Source: CAYLLD01 sp964425135 (GTDB taxonomy: Bacteria > Pseudomonadota > Alphaproteobacteria > Rhodobacterales > Rhodobacteraceae). From it: a stretch of DNA of 32,038 bases. The notes below the pieces were generated by a model that saw nothing but the letters and a program-made list of their open reading frames with translations, had not been told where the DNA came from and did not search any database. The stretch lies in assembly GCA_964425135.1 (NCBI GenBank), contig CAYRKW010000037.1, forward strand, positions 1-32,038, in the 5' to 3' direction. Position 1 is the stretch's first letter, and every line of letters starts with the position of its first letter. The translations under genes were made by a program, and so were the position numbers. Positions 15,682 to 23,019 of this stretch are shown here, in pieces.

Positions 15682-16650
15682 GTGCTGCGTTTCATTCCCC
15701 TCACACTTTTCAGCATCTGGGCGCTTGCGAGCGCGGCGCTGGCAGAATTGCCAAAGCTGCGGGCGGCGGTTCTTGAGATTGGCACCGTGAACTGGGAGCT
15801 TGACGTGATCAAGCATCATGGGCTCGACAAGGCCAATGGCTTTGATCTGGATGTGATCGGCATGGCCGGCAATCCGGCAACCCGCATTGCGCTTCAGGGG
15901 GGCGAGGCTGAGATTGCTGTTGCGGACTGGATTTGGGTCGCGCGGCAGAATGCGGACGGCAAGGATCTGGTGACGATCCCCTATTCGCGGTCGGTCGGGG
16001 CGCTTTTGGCGAAATCGGACAGCGGTATCGGATCCATCGAGGACCTTAGGGGCAAGAAAATCGGAATTGCAGGCGGGCCCTTAGACAAAAGCTGGCTTAT
16101 TCTGCGGGCGTGGAGCCAACAGGAATACGGATTTGATCTGGCCGATGAGACAGAGCAAGTTTTTGGCGCGCCGCCGCTGATTTTCAAAAGCGCTTTGTCC
16201 GGCGATGTGGATGCCGCGATCAACTTTTGGCACTTCAATGCCAAACTTTCCGCCAAGGGATTTAAGGATGTGGCCACGGTGAGCCAAGCCAGCGCTGCGC
16301 TGGGGCTGTCGGAAAAGACGCCGCTTTTGGGGTATGTGATCAAGGGTGAGACTTTGCGCGATGCGCCTGATCTGGTGGCGGGTTTTGCCAATGCGTCGCG
16401 GCAGGCCAAGGAGATCCTTGCCCGTGATGATGCCGAATGGGACAGGCTGCGCCCCCGGATGCGGGCAGAGGCGGACGCGGATTTTGAGGCGCTGATCAAC
16501 GGATTTCGCGATGGTATCCCGGAGGCCGGTCCGGTGGATGTTGATGCGGCCTCAGCACTCTTGAAGGTCATGTCTGATCTGGGCGGCGAAGAGCTTGTCG
16601 GCAAAGCCACAGGCGTGAGCGCGGATTTGTTCGTGCAGCCCGGGAGCTGA
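15682..16650 (+). CDS. ABC transporter substrate-binding protein (SsuA/TauA-like)
   Basis: A 322-residue periplasmic binding protein. It begins with GTG at 15682, preceded by a strong GGAGG, which gives the signal peptide VLRFIPLTLFSIWALASAALA. The mature chain has the class features AGNPATRIALQGGEAEIAVAD and LRGKKIGIAGGPLDKSW, as in nitrate/sulfonate/bicarbonate binders. The ligand pocket differs from the TauA protein at 1688, so a different ligand is likely. It is followed by its permease and ATPase. In quinoprotein loci of related bacteria such a transporter often travels with the dehydrogenase; the ligand (a cofactor precursor, a metal complex or an alcohol-derived acid) is unknown. Confidence 0.83.
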   Translation: MLRFIPLTLFSIWALASAALAELPKLRAAVLEIGTVNWELDVIKHHGLDKANGFDLDVIGMAGNPATRIALQGGEAEIAVADWIWVARQNADGKDLVTIPYSRSVGALLAKSDSGIGSIEDLRGKKIGIAGGPLDKSWLILRAWSQQEYGFDLADETEQVFGAPPLIFKSALSGDVDAAINFWHFNAKLSAKGFKDVATVSQASAALGLSEKTPLLGYVIKGETLRDAPDLVAGFANASRQAKEILARDDAEWDRLRPRMRAEADADFEALINGFRDGIPEAGPVDVDAASALLKVMSDLGGEELVGKATGVSADLFVQPGS

Positions 16651-16655
16651 GTTAA

Positions 16656-17390
16656 ATCGTCAGACTTCTCTCTCTGCTGGGCTTCTTTCTGGGCTGGCAA
16701 TTCTTGTCGATTGTCGTCGCTGACCCCTCGGTTCTGCCTGGCCCGCGGATCGTTGGAGCGCTTTTGATCAAGCTGACGGTCACGGGCGATCTGCTGTTTC
16801 ATCTTTGGGCGACGCTTTGGCGGGTTATCGCAGCGTTTGTGCTGGCCATGTCCATCGGTGGGGCGCTCGGCATTTTGCTGGGGCGCCGCAAAACCCTCGA
16901 TCGCTGGTTCGATATTTGGGTGATCGTCTTTCTCAACATCCCGGCGCTGGTGACGATTGTGCTGTGTTACTTGTGGATTGGCCTGACGGAAGTGGCTGCG
17001 ATCACGGCTGTGGCGCTGAACAAAATCCCGATGGTGGCCGTCATTCTGCGCGACGGGACACGGTCGCTCAACCCTGCATTCGACGATATGGCGCAGGTCT
17101 TTGAGATGGAGACGCGCGCGCGCTATCGCCATGTGATCCTGCCACAGCTTGCGCCGTTCTTCGCCTCTGCCGCGCGGACCGGGGTTGCGCTGATCTGGAA
17201 GATCGTGCTGGTCGTGGAGTTTTTGGGGCGCTCCAGCGGGATCGGGTTCAAGATACATCTTAATTTTCAGCTATTTGATGTGGCGGCGGTGCTGGCCTAT
17301 GCCTGCGCGTTCATCATTGTGATGCTGGGCGTGGAATTTGCGCTTCTCAAGCCGTTGGAGACCCGCGCGAACCGGTGGAGGGCGGCATGA
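16656..17390 (+). CDS. ABC transporter permease (SsuC/TauC-like), non-ATG start
   Basis: An inner-membrane permease of about 244 residues. Helices are followed by the EAA loop FEMETRARYRHVILPQLAPF, which docks to the ATPase, and the conserved FLGRSSGIGFKI. The reading frame opens right after a TAA at 16653-16655 and has no ATG or GTG at its N-terminus. The hydrophobic N-terminal helix (RLLSLLGFFLGWQFLSIVV) begins at an ATC codon at 16656, with GGGAG 9 bases upstream. The first TTG is at 16704, inside that helix and without a ribosome site. Either ATC (or CTG at 16674) is used, or a base is wrong here. It follows the binding-protein gene closely and overlaps the ATPase gene by 4 bp. Confidence 0.8.
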   Translation: MVRLLSLLGFFLGWQFLSIVVADPSVLPGPRIVGALLIKLTVTGDLLFHLWATLWRVIAAFVLAMSIGGALGILLGRRKTLDRWFDIWVIVFLNIPALVTIVLCYLWIGLTEVAAITAVALNKIPMVAVILRDGTRSLNPAFDDMAQVFEMETRARYRHVILPQLAPFFASAARTGVALIWKIVLVVEFLGRSSGIGFKIHLNFQLFDVAAVLAYACAFIIVMLGVEFALLKPLETRANRWRAA

Positions 17391-17992
17391 TCCACCTGCG
17401 CCTTGTGTCGAAGTCCTTTGGCCAGCAAGCGGTGCTGGGCGGGATTGATCTGAAGATCAAGGCTGGCGAACGGATTGCGGTTCTTGGGCCGTCGGGGATC
17501 GGGAAGTCCACCTTGCTGCGCGTCATGGCCGGGCTTGATCGCGACTTTGAGGGCGAGATCGCGCGGCCAGCGCGCATCGCTTATGTCTTTCAGGAACCGA
17601 CGCTGTTGCCGTGGCGCAGCGTGGCGGCAAATCTGGCGCTAACCACAGGGGCCGGCGATGGGGAGGTCGAAGCTGCGCTTGCTGCGGTCGGCCTGTCTGA
17701 GCACGTCGCAAAATACCCCGGCCAACTCTCGCTCGGCCAGCAGCGGCGCGCGGCGCTGGCCCGTGCGCTCTGTGCAAGGCCAGAGGTGCTGTTTCTGGAT
17801 GAGCCCTTCGCCTCGCTTGATGAGACGCTGGCAGACGAGATGCGGGGGCTTGTGGCCAGGCTCATCGACGACAGCGACATGGCGGTGGTCTTGGCGACCC
17901 ATGCGCGCGCGGATGCGGTAGACCTGGGGGCGCGACAGATGCAATTGGCAGGAACACCGGCACGATTGGAGCCTGCCCTGCCCCGGACCTGA
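17387..17992 (+). CDS. ABC transporter ATP-binding protein (SsuB/TauB-like)
   Basis: A 201-residue ATPase, shorter than the usual 240-260. It contains Walker A GPSGIGKST, the Q-loop VFQEPTLLPWRSV, a signature reading LSLGQQRRAALARAL (second position Leu-Gly instead of Gly-Gly), Walker B VLFLDEPFASLD, and the H-loop THARADA. The ATG at 17387 has GGAGGG upstream and overlaps the permease stop by 4 bp. The last residues (PALPRT and stop) are encoded by a dispersed inverted repeat starting at 17977, so the C-terminus has been trimmed or replaced by the repeat. The protein should still bind and hydrolyse ATP. It works with the two genes upstream. Confidence 0.87.
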   Translation: MIHLRLVSKSFGQQAVLGGIDLKIKAGERIAVLGPSGIGKSTLLRVMAGLDRDFEGEIARPARIAYVFQEPTLLPWRSVAANLALTTGAGDGEVEAALAAVGLSEHVAKYPGQLSLGQQRRAALARALCARPEVLFLDEPFASLDETLADEMRGLVARLIDDSDMAVVLATHARADAVDLGARQMQLAGTPARLEPALPRT

Positions 17993-18050
17993 TCCGGGGC
18001 CTCTTGGAACGTCCCAAAGAGGTCCCGGATCACGTCCGGGACGGGGCAGG
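17977..18050. repeat. REP-like imperfect inverted repeat overlapping the ATPase 3' end
   Basis: The left arm (from 17977, CCTGCCCCGGAC...) and right arm (to 18050, ...GACGGGGCAGG) are complementary over about 30 bases with a small bulge. Each arm holds its own GATC-centred mini-palindrome. The structure resembles GACCTGATCCGGGACC-type repeats common between genes in alphaproteobacteria. It could act as a bidirectional terminator for the converging operons. Confidence 0.75.
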
Positions 18051-18130
18051 TATAAGGGGCTCAAGGTTTTTCGGGATTTCGGTTTTGTTATGAGACGCTC
18101 CCTTGTACCGTCTCTTAATGCTGCTCCCGG

Positions 18131-18155
18131 AGGTCCCGGATCGGGTCCGGGACGG
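18131..18155. repeat. Further copy of the REP-like unit, cut by the assembly gap
   Basis: A perfect dyad GTCCCGGA-TCGGG-TCCGGGAC at 18133-18153 matches the arms of the repeat at 17977-18050, and the N run begins 2 bases later. The repeat probably caused the assembly break. The 80 bp between the two copies hold no recognisable feature. Confidence 0.75.
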
Positions 18156-18255
18156 NNNNNNNNNNNNNNNNNNNNNNNNNNNNNNNNNNNNNNNNNNNNN
18201 NNNNNNNNNNNNNNNNNNNNNNNNNNNNNNNNNNNNNNNNNNNNNNNNNNNNNNN
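18156..18255. other. Scaffold gap of 100 N
   Basis: Exactly 100 unknown bases, which suggests a placeholder of unknown true length. It removes the 3' end of the Sel1-repeat gene and part of the convergent intergenic region. Confidence 0.98.
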
Positions 18256-18754
18256 CGTCTGTGTCGTAATCCGCGGCCTGCAATTGCTGTGCAACCTTGA
18301 CGCCGTCTCGTGCAGCTTCGTCCACAAGCGCGCGCCCTTCGACCTCGTTTTGCGCAACGCCATGGCCGCGCAGGAGGCTGAGACCATAGTTGAACTTGCC
18401 GATGGGATCGCCTGCCTCGGCGGCTTTTCGGTCCCACTGAGCGGCAGCGACCGGATCGTAGTCGTCGCCCAGCCCGTTGTCCTCCATGTAGGACATCCAT
18501 GTCATGGTGCCTGTGTATCCTGCGGCGGCGCAGTTTTCGAAAATCGTCCGGGCCTGTGCGTGGCTGCCTTTTTTGGTCATCAGGTAGCCTTGCGAACAGA
18601 CCGCCATGCCGACCTCGCCGCGCGCGGCTTTTTCCAGAGCCGATTGCAGGCTCATTTCATCGGGGTTCAAGGTGCCGCCCGGATCGGTGTCGTCATCGGC
18701 GAGCGCCAAACCCGACGCGCAACAGCAAATGGCTGCTATGAGAAGGTGTTTCAT
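18256..18754 (-). CDS. Exported Sel1-repeat (TPR-like) protein, C-terminus lost in gap
   Basis: At least 166 residues are visible. The signal peptide MKHLLIAAICCCASGLALA is followed by an acidic mature start DDDTDPGG. Sel1-like helical repeats follow, for example AVCSQGYLMTKKGSHAQAR, AAQWDRKAAEAGDPIGKFNY and LLRGHGVAQNEVEGRALV. Such repeats bind partner proteins. The ATG has TAGGAGG upstream. The gene lies 8 bp after the ABC-2 permease gene, as last member of the PQQ-linked ABC operon. The reading frame runs into the N gap, so length and stop are unknown. A periplasmic scaffold role is possible but unproven. Confidence 0.8.
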
Positions 18755-18762
18755 GATGCCTC

Positions 18763-19551
18763 CTATCGTTTGTGCGCCCGCATCCCTCGGGCGGGATCAT
18801 AGCCCAGAACCGACAGCGCCAGCAATACGACGAACGTCAGGATCACCCAACCCAGCGCGGATGGGTTAAGCTGGGCATAAAGCGAAAAGCGGATTGCCTC
18901 AACGGCGTGGCTGAACGGGTTGAGCGCGCAAAGGGTGGCGAGGAGTTCGGAGGCTTCGGCCATTTTCCAGATCGGGTAGAGCGCGGTGGACATGAAGAAC
19001 GCGGGGAAAATGACGAAATTCATCACACCTGCGAAGTTTTCCAACTGCCTGATGGTGGAGCTGAGAAACAGCCCCAAGGCGCCCAGCATCAGGCCTGTCA
19101 CGACCAGAACCGGCAGCACGGCAATATAGCCCCATGCGGGGAAATCTATACCGAAGAGGGCTGCGGCGGCGAGGAAGGCGTAGACCTGCAAGAGCGAGAC
19201 GGTCACGCCTGCGAGCAGTTTGCACAGCAAGAGCCACCATCGCGGAAGCGGGCTGGTCAGGAGCAGTCGCATCGAGCCCATTTCGCGGTCATAGACGAGG
19301 CTGAGCGAGGATTGCATGCCGTTGAACAGCTGGATCATCCCGACAAGCCCCGGCACGATATAGATCTCATAGGTGATGTAGGTCTGGTAGGGTTCCTGTA
19401 TCGACACGCCCAATGCTGCGCGAAATCCGGCGGCAAAGACCACGAGCCAGACGAGCGGGCGCACGAGGGCAGAGAAGAACCGCCCCGTCTGTGTGAAAAA
19501 ACGCAGCATCTCGCGATGAATGATCGCGCGCAGGGCGGTGAGCCAGATCAT
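18763..19551 (-). CDS. ABC-2 type permease of the PQQ-linked ABC system
   Basis: A 262-residue inner-membrane protein of the ABC-2 family, with about six helices. Recognisable parts are an amphipathic N-terminus (ALRAIIHREMLRFFTQTGRF), GFRAALGV, YEIYIVPGLVGMIQLFNGMQ, the coupling region REMGSMRLLLTSPLPRW, and the C-terminal ALNPFSHAVEAIRFSLY typical of these exporters. Its start overlaps the ATPase gene by 4 bp. In genomes with PQQ alcohol dehydrogenases this pair defines the PQQ_ABC permease/ATPase families, and it resembles the LutE/LutF part of the Methylorubrum lanthanide uptake cluster. ABC-2 proteins usually export; the cargo here is unknown. Confidence 0.87.
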   Translation of the reverse strand: MIWLTALRAIIHREMLRFFTQTGRFFSALVRPLVWLVVFAAGFRAALGVSIQEPYQTYITYEIYIVPGLVGMIQLFNGMQSSLSLVYDREMGSMRLLLTSPLPRWWLLLCKLLAGVTVSLLQVYAFLAAAALFGIDFPAWGYIAVLPVLVVTGLMLGALGLFLSSTIRQLENFAGVMNFVIFPAFFMSTALYPIWKMAEASELLATLCALNPFSHAVEAIRFSLYAQLNPSALGWVILTFVVLLALSVLGYDPARGMRAHKR

Positions 19552-20270
19552 GCGGCGGTCTTTGTCAGGGTCATAAACCGCTCCGAAAGTGGTTGATCGC
19601 CCCTGATGTCTTGGGTTTGTCCCTGCGCCAGAATTTGGCCCTGATGCAGAATGACAAGCTGGTCGTCATCGCGCACTTCATCGACGAGATGGGTGGCCCA
19701 AAGGACGCCGATGCCGGTTGCGGTTAGGTCATGGACATAGCCGGTTATGCCCGCGCGGCTGGCCGCGTCCAGACCAACAGTGGGTTCATCGAGCAAGAGC
19801 ACCGCCGGATCATGCAGCAAGGCGCGCGCGATTTCCATCCGGCGCCTGTGTCCGCCGTTCAGGGCACGCGCTTTTTCGCCCGCCCGCTCGCGCATATCGA
19901 GCCGATCAAGCGCTGCATCGATGCGGCGCTCCGCGTCAGCGCCGGAGATGCCGTGCAGGGCGCAAAAGTAGCGCAGATTGCGCCGGACGCTGAGATCGAG
20001 ATCGATGGTCGATTGCTGGAACACAACGCCGATTTTGGAGAGCGCCGCCCTTGGGTCGCGCGCCAGATCGTGACCTGCGACCTCGATCTGCCCGGTTTTC
20101 GAAACAAAGAGCCGCGTCAGCAGCGCAAACAGCGTCGATTTGCCTGCACCATTGGGGCCAAGCAGAGCGCAAAAGCGGCCTGCGGCGATATCAAACGACA
20201 CATTGGAAAGCGCCTGTTTGGCCCCATAGGCGTAAGATACGTCCGTCAGACGGACGCAGGTTTCGGTCAT
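19548..20270 (-). CDS. ATP-binding protein of the PQQ-linked ABC system
   Basis: A 240-residue ATPase with Walker A GPNGAGKST (38-46), Q-loop VVFQQSTIDLDLSV, Walker B VLLLDEPTVGLD and H-loop WATHLVDEV. The ABC signature, normally LSGGQ, reads LNGGH (137-141): Ser is replaced by Asn and Gln by His. This substitution may be normal for the family or may change ATPase activity. It overlaps the cupredoxin-like gene upstream and the permease gene downstream by 4 bp each. It drives the ABC-2 permease next to it. Confidence 0.9.
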   Translation of the reverse strand: MTETCVRLTDVSYAYGAKQALSNVSFDIAAGRFCALLGPNGAGKSTLFALLTRLFVSKTGQIEVAGHDLARDPRAALSKIGVVFQQSTIDLDLSVRRNLRYFCALHGISGADAERRIDAALDRLDMRERAGEKARALNGGHRRRMEIARALLHDPAVLLLDEPTVGLDAASRAGITGYVHDLTATGIGVLWATHLVDEVRDDDQLVILHQGQILAQGQTQDIRGDQPLSERFMTLTKTAA

Positions 20271-20716
20271 TCGATCACTATGGTGACAGATTGCAACTCG
20301 CTGCCGGGCACGCCGAGCGCGTAGGTGCCCGGTTTGATGGCCAGAAAGCTGATCTCCGCCTCGCCTGCTTCGTCAAATTCCATCGAGTTGATGCCCATGG
20401 GGCGGACCTCGATGCCTTCGATGACAATCTCGTCGATCCAGATGGCGCGGAAGAAGTCAGCGCCGAAAAGCGCCAGTTCCTGACTGCCGTCCGCTTCGAT
20501 TTCCAGCTCGTAGTATTTGCCGGATTTCAGCGTTATGGTATCGCCGCTCTCCATAAGTGGCATACCTGCAGACAGCATCAGGGAGGGGATATCGGCGCGG
20601 TTTTTGGATGACAGAACGCCCGCAGCACCCAAATCATCATCGTCGTCATCAGCATGAGCCGCAATCGGCAGCGCGGCCAGTGATGCGGCCAGTACGGCGG
20701 CAATGATGGGTTTCAT
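20267..20716 (-). CDS. Small exported cupredoxin-like protein with Asp-rich N-terminus
   Basis: A 149-residue protein. The signal peptide MKPIIAAVLAASLAALPIAAHA is followed by six consecutive Asp (23-28) at the predicted mature N-terminus. The remainder is beta-rich with a cupredoxin-like ending (GEAEISFLAIKPGTYALGVPG). It lacks Cys, and its only His is in the signal peptide, so it cannot form a blue-copper site. The ATG has GAGGGAGATG upstream. It sits between the beta-propeller gene (27 bp away) and the ATPase gene (4-bp overlap). An acidic metal-binding or structural role in the periplasm is possible; fold and function are inferred. Confidence 0.75.
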   Translation of the reverse strand: MKPIIAAVLAASLAALPIAAHADDDDDDLGAAGVLSSKNRADIPSLMLSAGMPLMESGDTITLKSGKYYELEIEADGSQELALFGADFFRAIWIDEIVIEGIEVRPMGINSMEFDEAGEAEISFLAIKPGTYALGVPGSELQSVTIVIE

Positions 20717-20743
20717 ATATCATCTCCCTCTCGATGGTTGTGA

Positions 20744-21706
20744 TCAATTGGTTGGCCGGAAGGCTGCGCCCCAAGGGAAACGTCCGACCTTGATCGACTT
20801 GGTGGCTTCCAATTTTTCGACGTCGATCACTGTGACATCGCCGGAGACGCCGTTGGTGGTGAACAGCAGGCTCTCATCGCCGTTGAAGGCCATGTGCCAG
20901 ACGCGGCGGCCCACGAGGATGTAGTCCAGCACCTCATAGGTTTTCTGATCAACCACCGCGATGTGGTTTGAGGGCCCCAGCGCCACAAAGGCGTATCTGC
21001 CGTCTTGCGTCAGTTCAAATCCAACCGGTTGCACCCGGTCCGGGTGGACGCCCTGCACCTCGAAGGTGATTTTGGCTTTTTCGGTCTGATCGGAGACGTC
21101 AAAAATGCTGATCGTGCCGCCGATTTCGGCGCTGACCCAAAGCTCGCTGCCATCGAGGGTAAATTCGGCGTGGCGCGGGCGTTGATCGACGAGGGTGTTG
21201 GCAAAAAGCTCTTGCGTGGAAGTGTCGATCCAATGGGCCATGGAGGTGGTTTCGGAGGTCGTGATCGAGATTCTGCCGTCGGGCGAGACGGCCATGCCCT
21301 CAGGCTCAATCCCGACATCGATTTGCGCGACGACCTTGCGGGTTTCGGTGTCCACCACGGTGGTGATCGCATCGTCTTCATTGGCGATATAGAGGTGGCG
21401 GTTGTCGGGATGGAGCACGAATTGCTCAGGGTCCTCACCCGACGGCAGGTCGTGCAGAATTTTGCCGGTATCGGGGTCGATCACCTGCACTGTGTCACTG
21501 TCGGATGCGCAGAGATAGAGGACCGAGAAATCCTTGGAAAAGGTGATCCCGCGCGGGCGTTCACCAACTTCGATTGTGCGGGTCACTTCCATCGTTTCGA
21601 TATCGATGACCGAGATGGTGTCGTCCTTCTCGTTTGAGATCCAAATCTCATCGGCGGTTGCAGGTGCGGACAAGGCCAGCGCGGCAATCAGGGTCCATTT
21701 TATCAT
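20744..21706 (-). CDS. PQQ-associated YVTN-type beta-propeller protein
   Basis: A 320-residue periplasmic protein with a signal peptide (MIKWTLIAALALSAPATA|DE). About seven blades of roughly 42 residues follow, each with a pattern like VIDIETMEVTRTIEVGERPR and GITFSKDFSVLYLCAS. It matches the family described as PQQ-dependent catabolism-associated beta-propellers. Lanthanide-utilisation clusters contain similar propellers. It starts 4 bp inside the end of the binding-protein gene and is followed by the cupredoxin-like gene. It may be a scaffold or a cofactor/metal carrier for the dehydrogenase; no catalytic residues can be named. Confidence 0.88.
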   Translation of the reverse strand: MIKWTLIAALALSAPATADEIWISNEKDDTISVIDIETMEVTRTIEVGERPRGITFSKDFSVLYLCASDSDTVQVIDPDTGKILHDLPSGEDPEQFVLHPDNRHLYIANEDDAITTVVDTETRKVVAQIDVGIEPEGMAVSPDGRISITTSETTSMAHWIDTSTQELFANTLVDQRPRHAEFTLDGSELWVSAEIGGTISIFDVSDQTEKAKITFEVQGVHPDRVQPVGFELTQDGRYAFVALGPSNHIAVVDQKTYEVLDYILVGRRVWHMAFNGDESLLFTTNGVSGDVTVIDVEKLEATKSIKVGRFPWGAAFRPTN

Positions 21707-22878
21707 TCGTTGCTTCCTAATGCTGCGCAGTTGCTTTCAGGTTCATCCAGACCCAGCGTATCGAGCTCGTTCACACGATGGAGAAACCCTTCGAGCGGTG
21801 CAAGCGCCACCAAGGCGCCGGGGTGGGCGAGCGGGATAGGTTGGCGCAACTGGCCGTTCCAATTGCGAAAACTGAGTTTGCGACCCTTGAAGCCGCCAAG
21901 CTCGAAGGCGTCGCTGTAAAGAAAGGCGCGCACGCTTGCCGGATCGGTGGCATTGGTGCGGGTTACGGCCTCGCCGATGCTGCGCACGGCGGCCCATGCG
22001 GCCCAATCGATGGAGCGCATGGGGCGGGCTGCAAGCTCTTGAAACCGGCTTTGCAATTGTGCCGCGCCATGCTGTTCCACCGCCCTGTGCCAAGCGGCGG
22101 GCACCACGCCCTCGGAGCCGCCGATGGGGCGCGGATCCCATGTGTTGAACATGACATAACGGGCATAATCATTCGCCTCATCTGCGACAATCAGCATGTC
22201 ATGTTCGGGAAAGCTCTGCGTAAAAAGCGGCACCTCTGCACTGGCGTTGCGGCGCATATCCGCATCGAATGTCCAGGTTTTGCGATCCCGAATGCGCACG
22301 CCAAACTTGCCCGCAGAGGCATCGAGCGATGCGGCGAAGGCTTGATCTTCCTCTCGCGGTCCGGTGATCAGCGCCCAATCTGTCCATTTCTTTTGCACGG
22401 CAAATTGCGCGAGCGCGTCCGATAGCATGGCGCGGCTCGGCAGGGTGTGAAACACATTTGCACGGCACGCATCCGAGCGCAGGTCATTGTCCGGCGCGCT
22501 TGCGTTAAAAATCAGCTTGCCTTGCGCCTCCGGCATATCAGCGATCATCAACACATCTGCGCGCGTGGCGTTAAGGACCAGAAAATCAGACGCGTCGAGC
22601 GCCTCTCGCGCAATCGCGGTCAGATCATCGTCCGGGCTGGCCTCGAAGGGCAGCAACTCATAACTCTGCTTGAGGAATTTGCCGGTTGTCGCATTGTCTT
22701 CGCGGCCAAGCTGCGCCCCACTCAGCCCTTCATCATCAGGGATCGGGTCAAGGTTGGAGAGGGTTGGCGGCAGAGCGCGCCAGCCTTTCAGATAGGCGAT
22801 TTTGACGTCGATTTGTGCGCTCACTGGCGTGACGAAACCGATTGCAAGTAAGAGCGCCAATGTGAGGATGAACTTCAT
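21703..22878 (-). CDS. PQQ-linked ABC system periplasmic binding protein
   Basis: A 391-residue type I periplasmic binding protein (amino-acid/Leu-binding fold) with signal peptide MKFILTLALLLAIGFVTPVSAQ. The start of the mature domain, IDVKIAYLKGWRALPPTLSN, and the segments LLPFEASPDDDLTAIAREAL and VSSMAR-like central region (WAAWAAVRSIGEAVTR) fit the PQQ_ABC_bind family that accompanies PQQ alcohol dehydrogenases. It is first in a six-gene minus-strand operon (binding protein, propeller, cupredoxin-like protein, ATPase, permease, Sel1 protein). A binding protein combined with an exporter-type permease is unusual and characteristic of this system. The ligand is unknown; PQQ, a lanthanide complex and an alcohol signal are candidates. 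Confidence 0.87.
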   Translation of the reverse strand: MKFILTLALLLAIGFVTPVSAQIDVKIAYLKGWRALPPTLSNLDPIPDDEGLSGAQLGREDNATTGKFLKQSYELLPFEASPDDDLTAIAREALDASDFLVLNATRADVLMIADMPEAQGKLIFNASAPDNDLRSDACRANVFHTLPSRAMLSDALAQFAVQKKWTDWALITGPREEDQAFAASLDASAGKFGVRIRDRKTWTFDADMRRNASAEVPLFTQSFPEHDMLIVADEANDYARYVMFNTWDPRPIGGSEGVVPAAWHRAVEQHGAAQLQSRFQELAARPMRSIDWAAWAAVRSIGEAVTRTNATDPASVRAFLYSDAFELGGFKGRKLSFRNWNGQLRQPIPLAHPGALVALAPLEGFLHRVNELDTLGLDEPESNCAALGSNE

Positions 22879-22918
22879 GTTAACAAGAGACCCAAACCGG
22901 CAGAAAATAGGTATCAGA

Positions 22919-22939
22919 CCATAGTCTTACGGACTACGG
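22919..22939. promoter_or_regulatory. Dyad in the divergent promoter of the PQQ-ABC and cytochrome operons
   Basis: A perfect inverted repeat TAGTC-TTACG-GACTA (22922-22936), extended imperfectly by CCA/CGG on the flanks, sits in the 141-bp region between two divergent quinoprotein-associated operons. NarL/LuxR regulators often bind dyads of this size. I did not find a full second copy before the dehydrogenase gene, so assignment to the local response regulator is speculative. Confidence 0.45.
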
Positions 22940-23019
22940 TGACCTTGCGCCGAAAGTCCAATATCGTAGAGGCGTGAGTTTTGCGTAAGACGAAGAAGGA
23001 ACAGGTCAGAGGAGGCACC

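Noticed and set aside
15981..17258. Long open frame (425 codons) on the minus strand
   Set aside because: It lies opposite a clear binding-protein and permease pair, its translation is low in family-like motifs and rich in Arg, Gln and Pro, and GC-rich coding DNA often opens such frames.
20267..20716. Blue-copper cupredoxin
   Set aside because: No Cys, and the only His is in the signal peptide, so a type 1 copper site is impossible.
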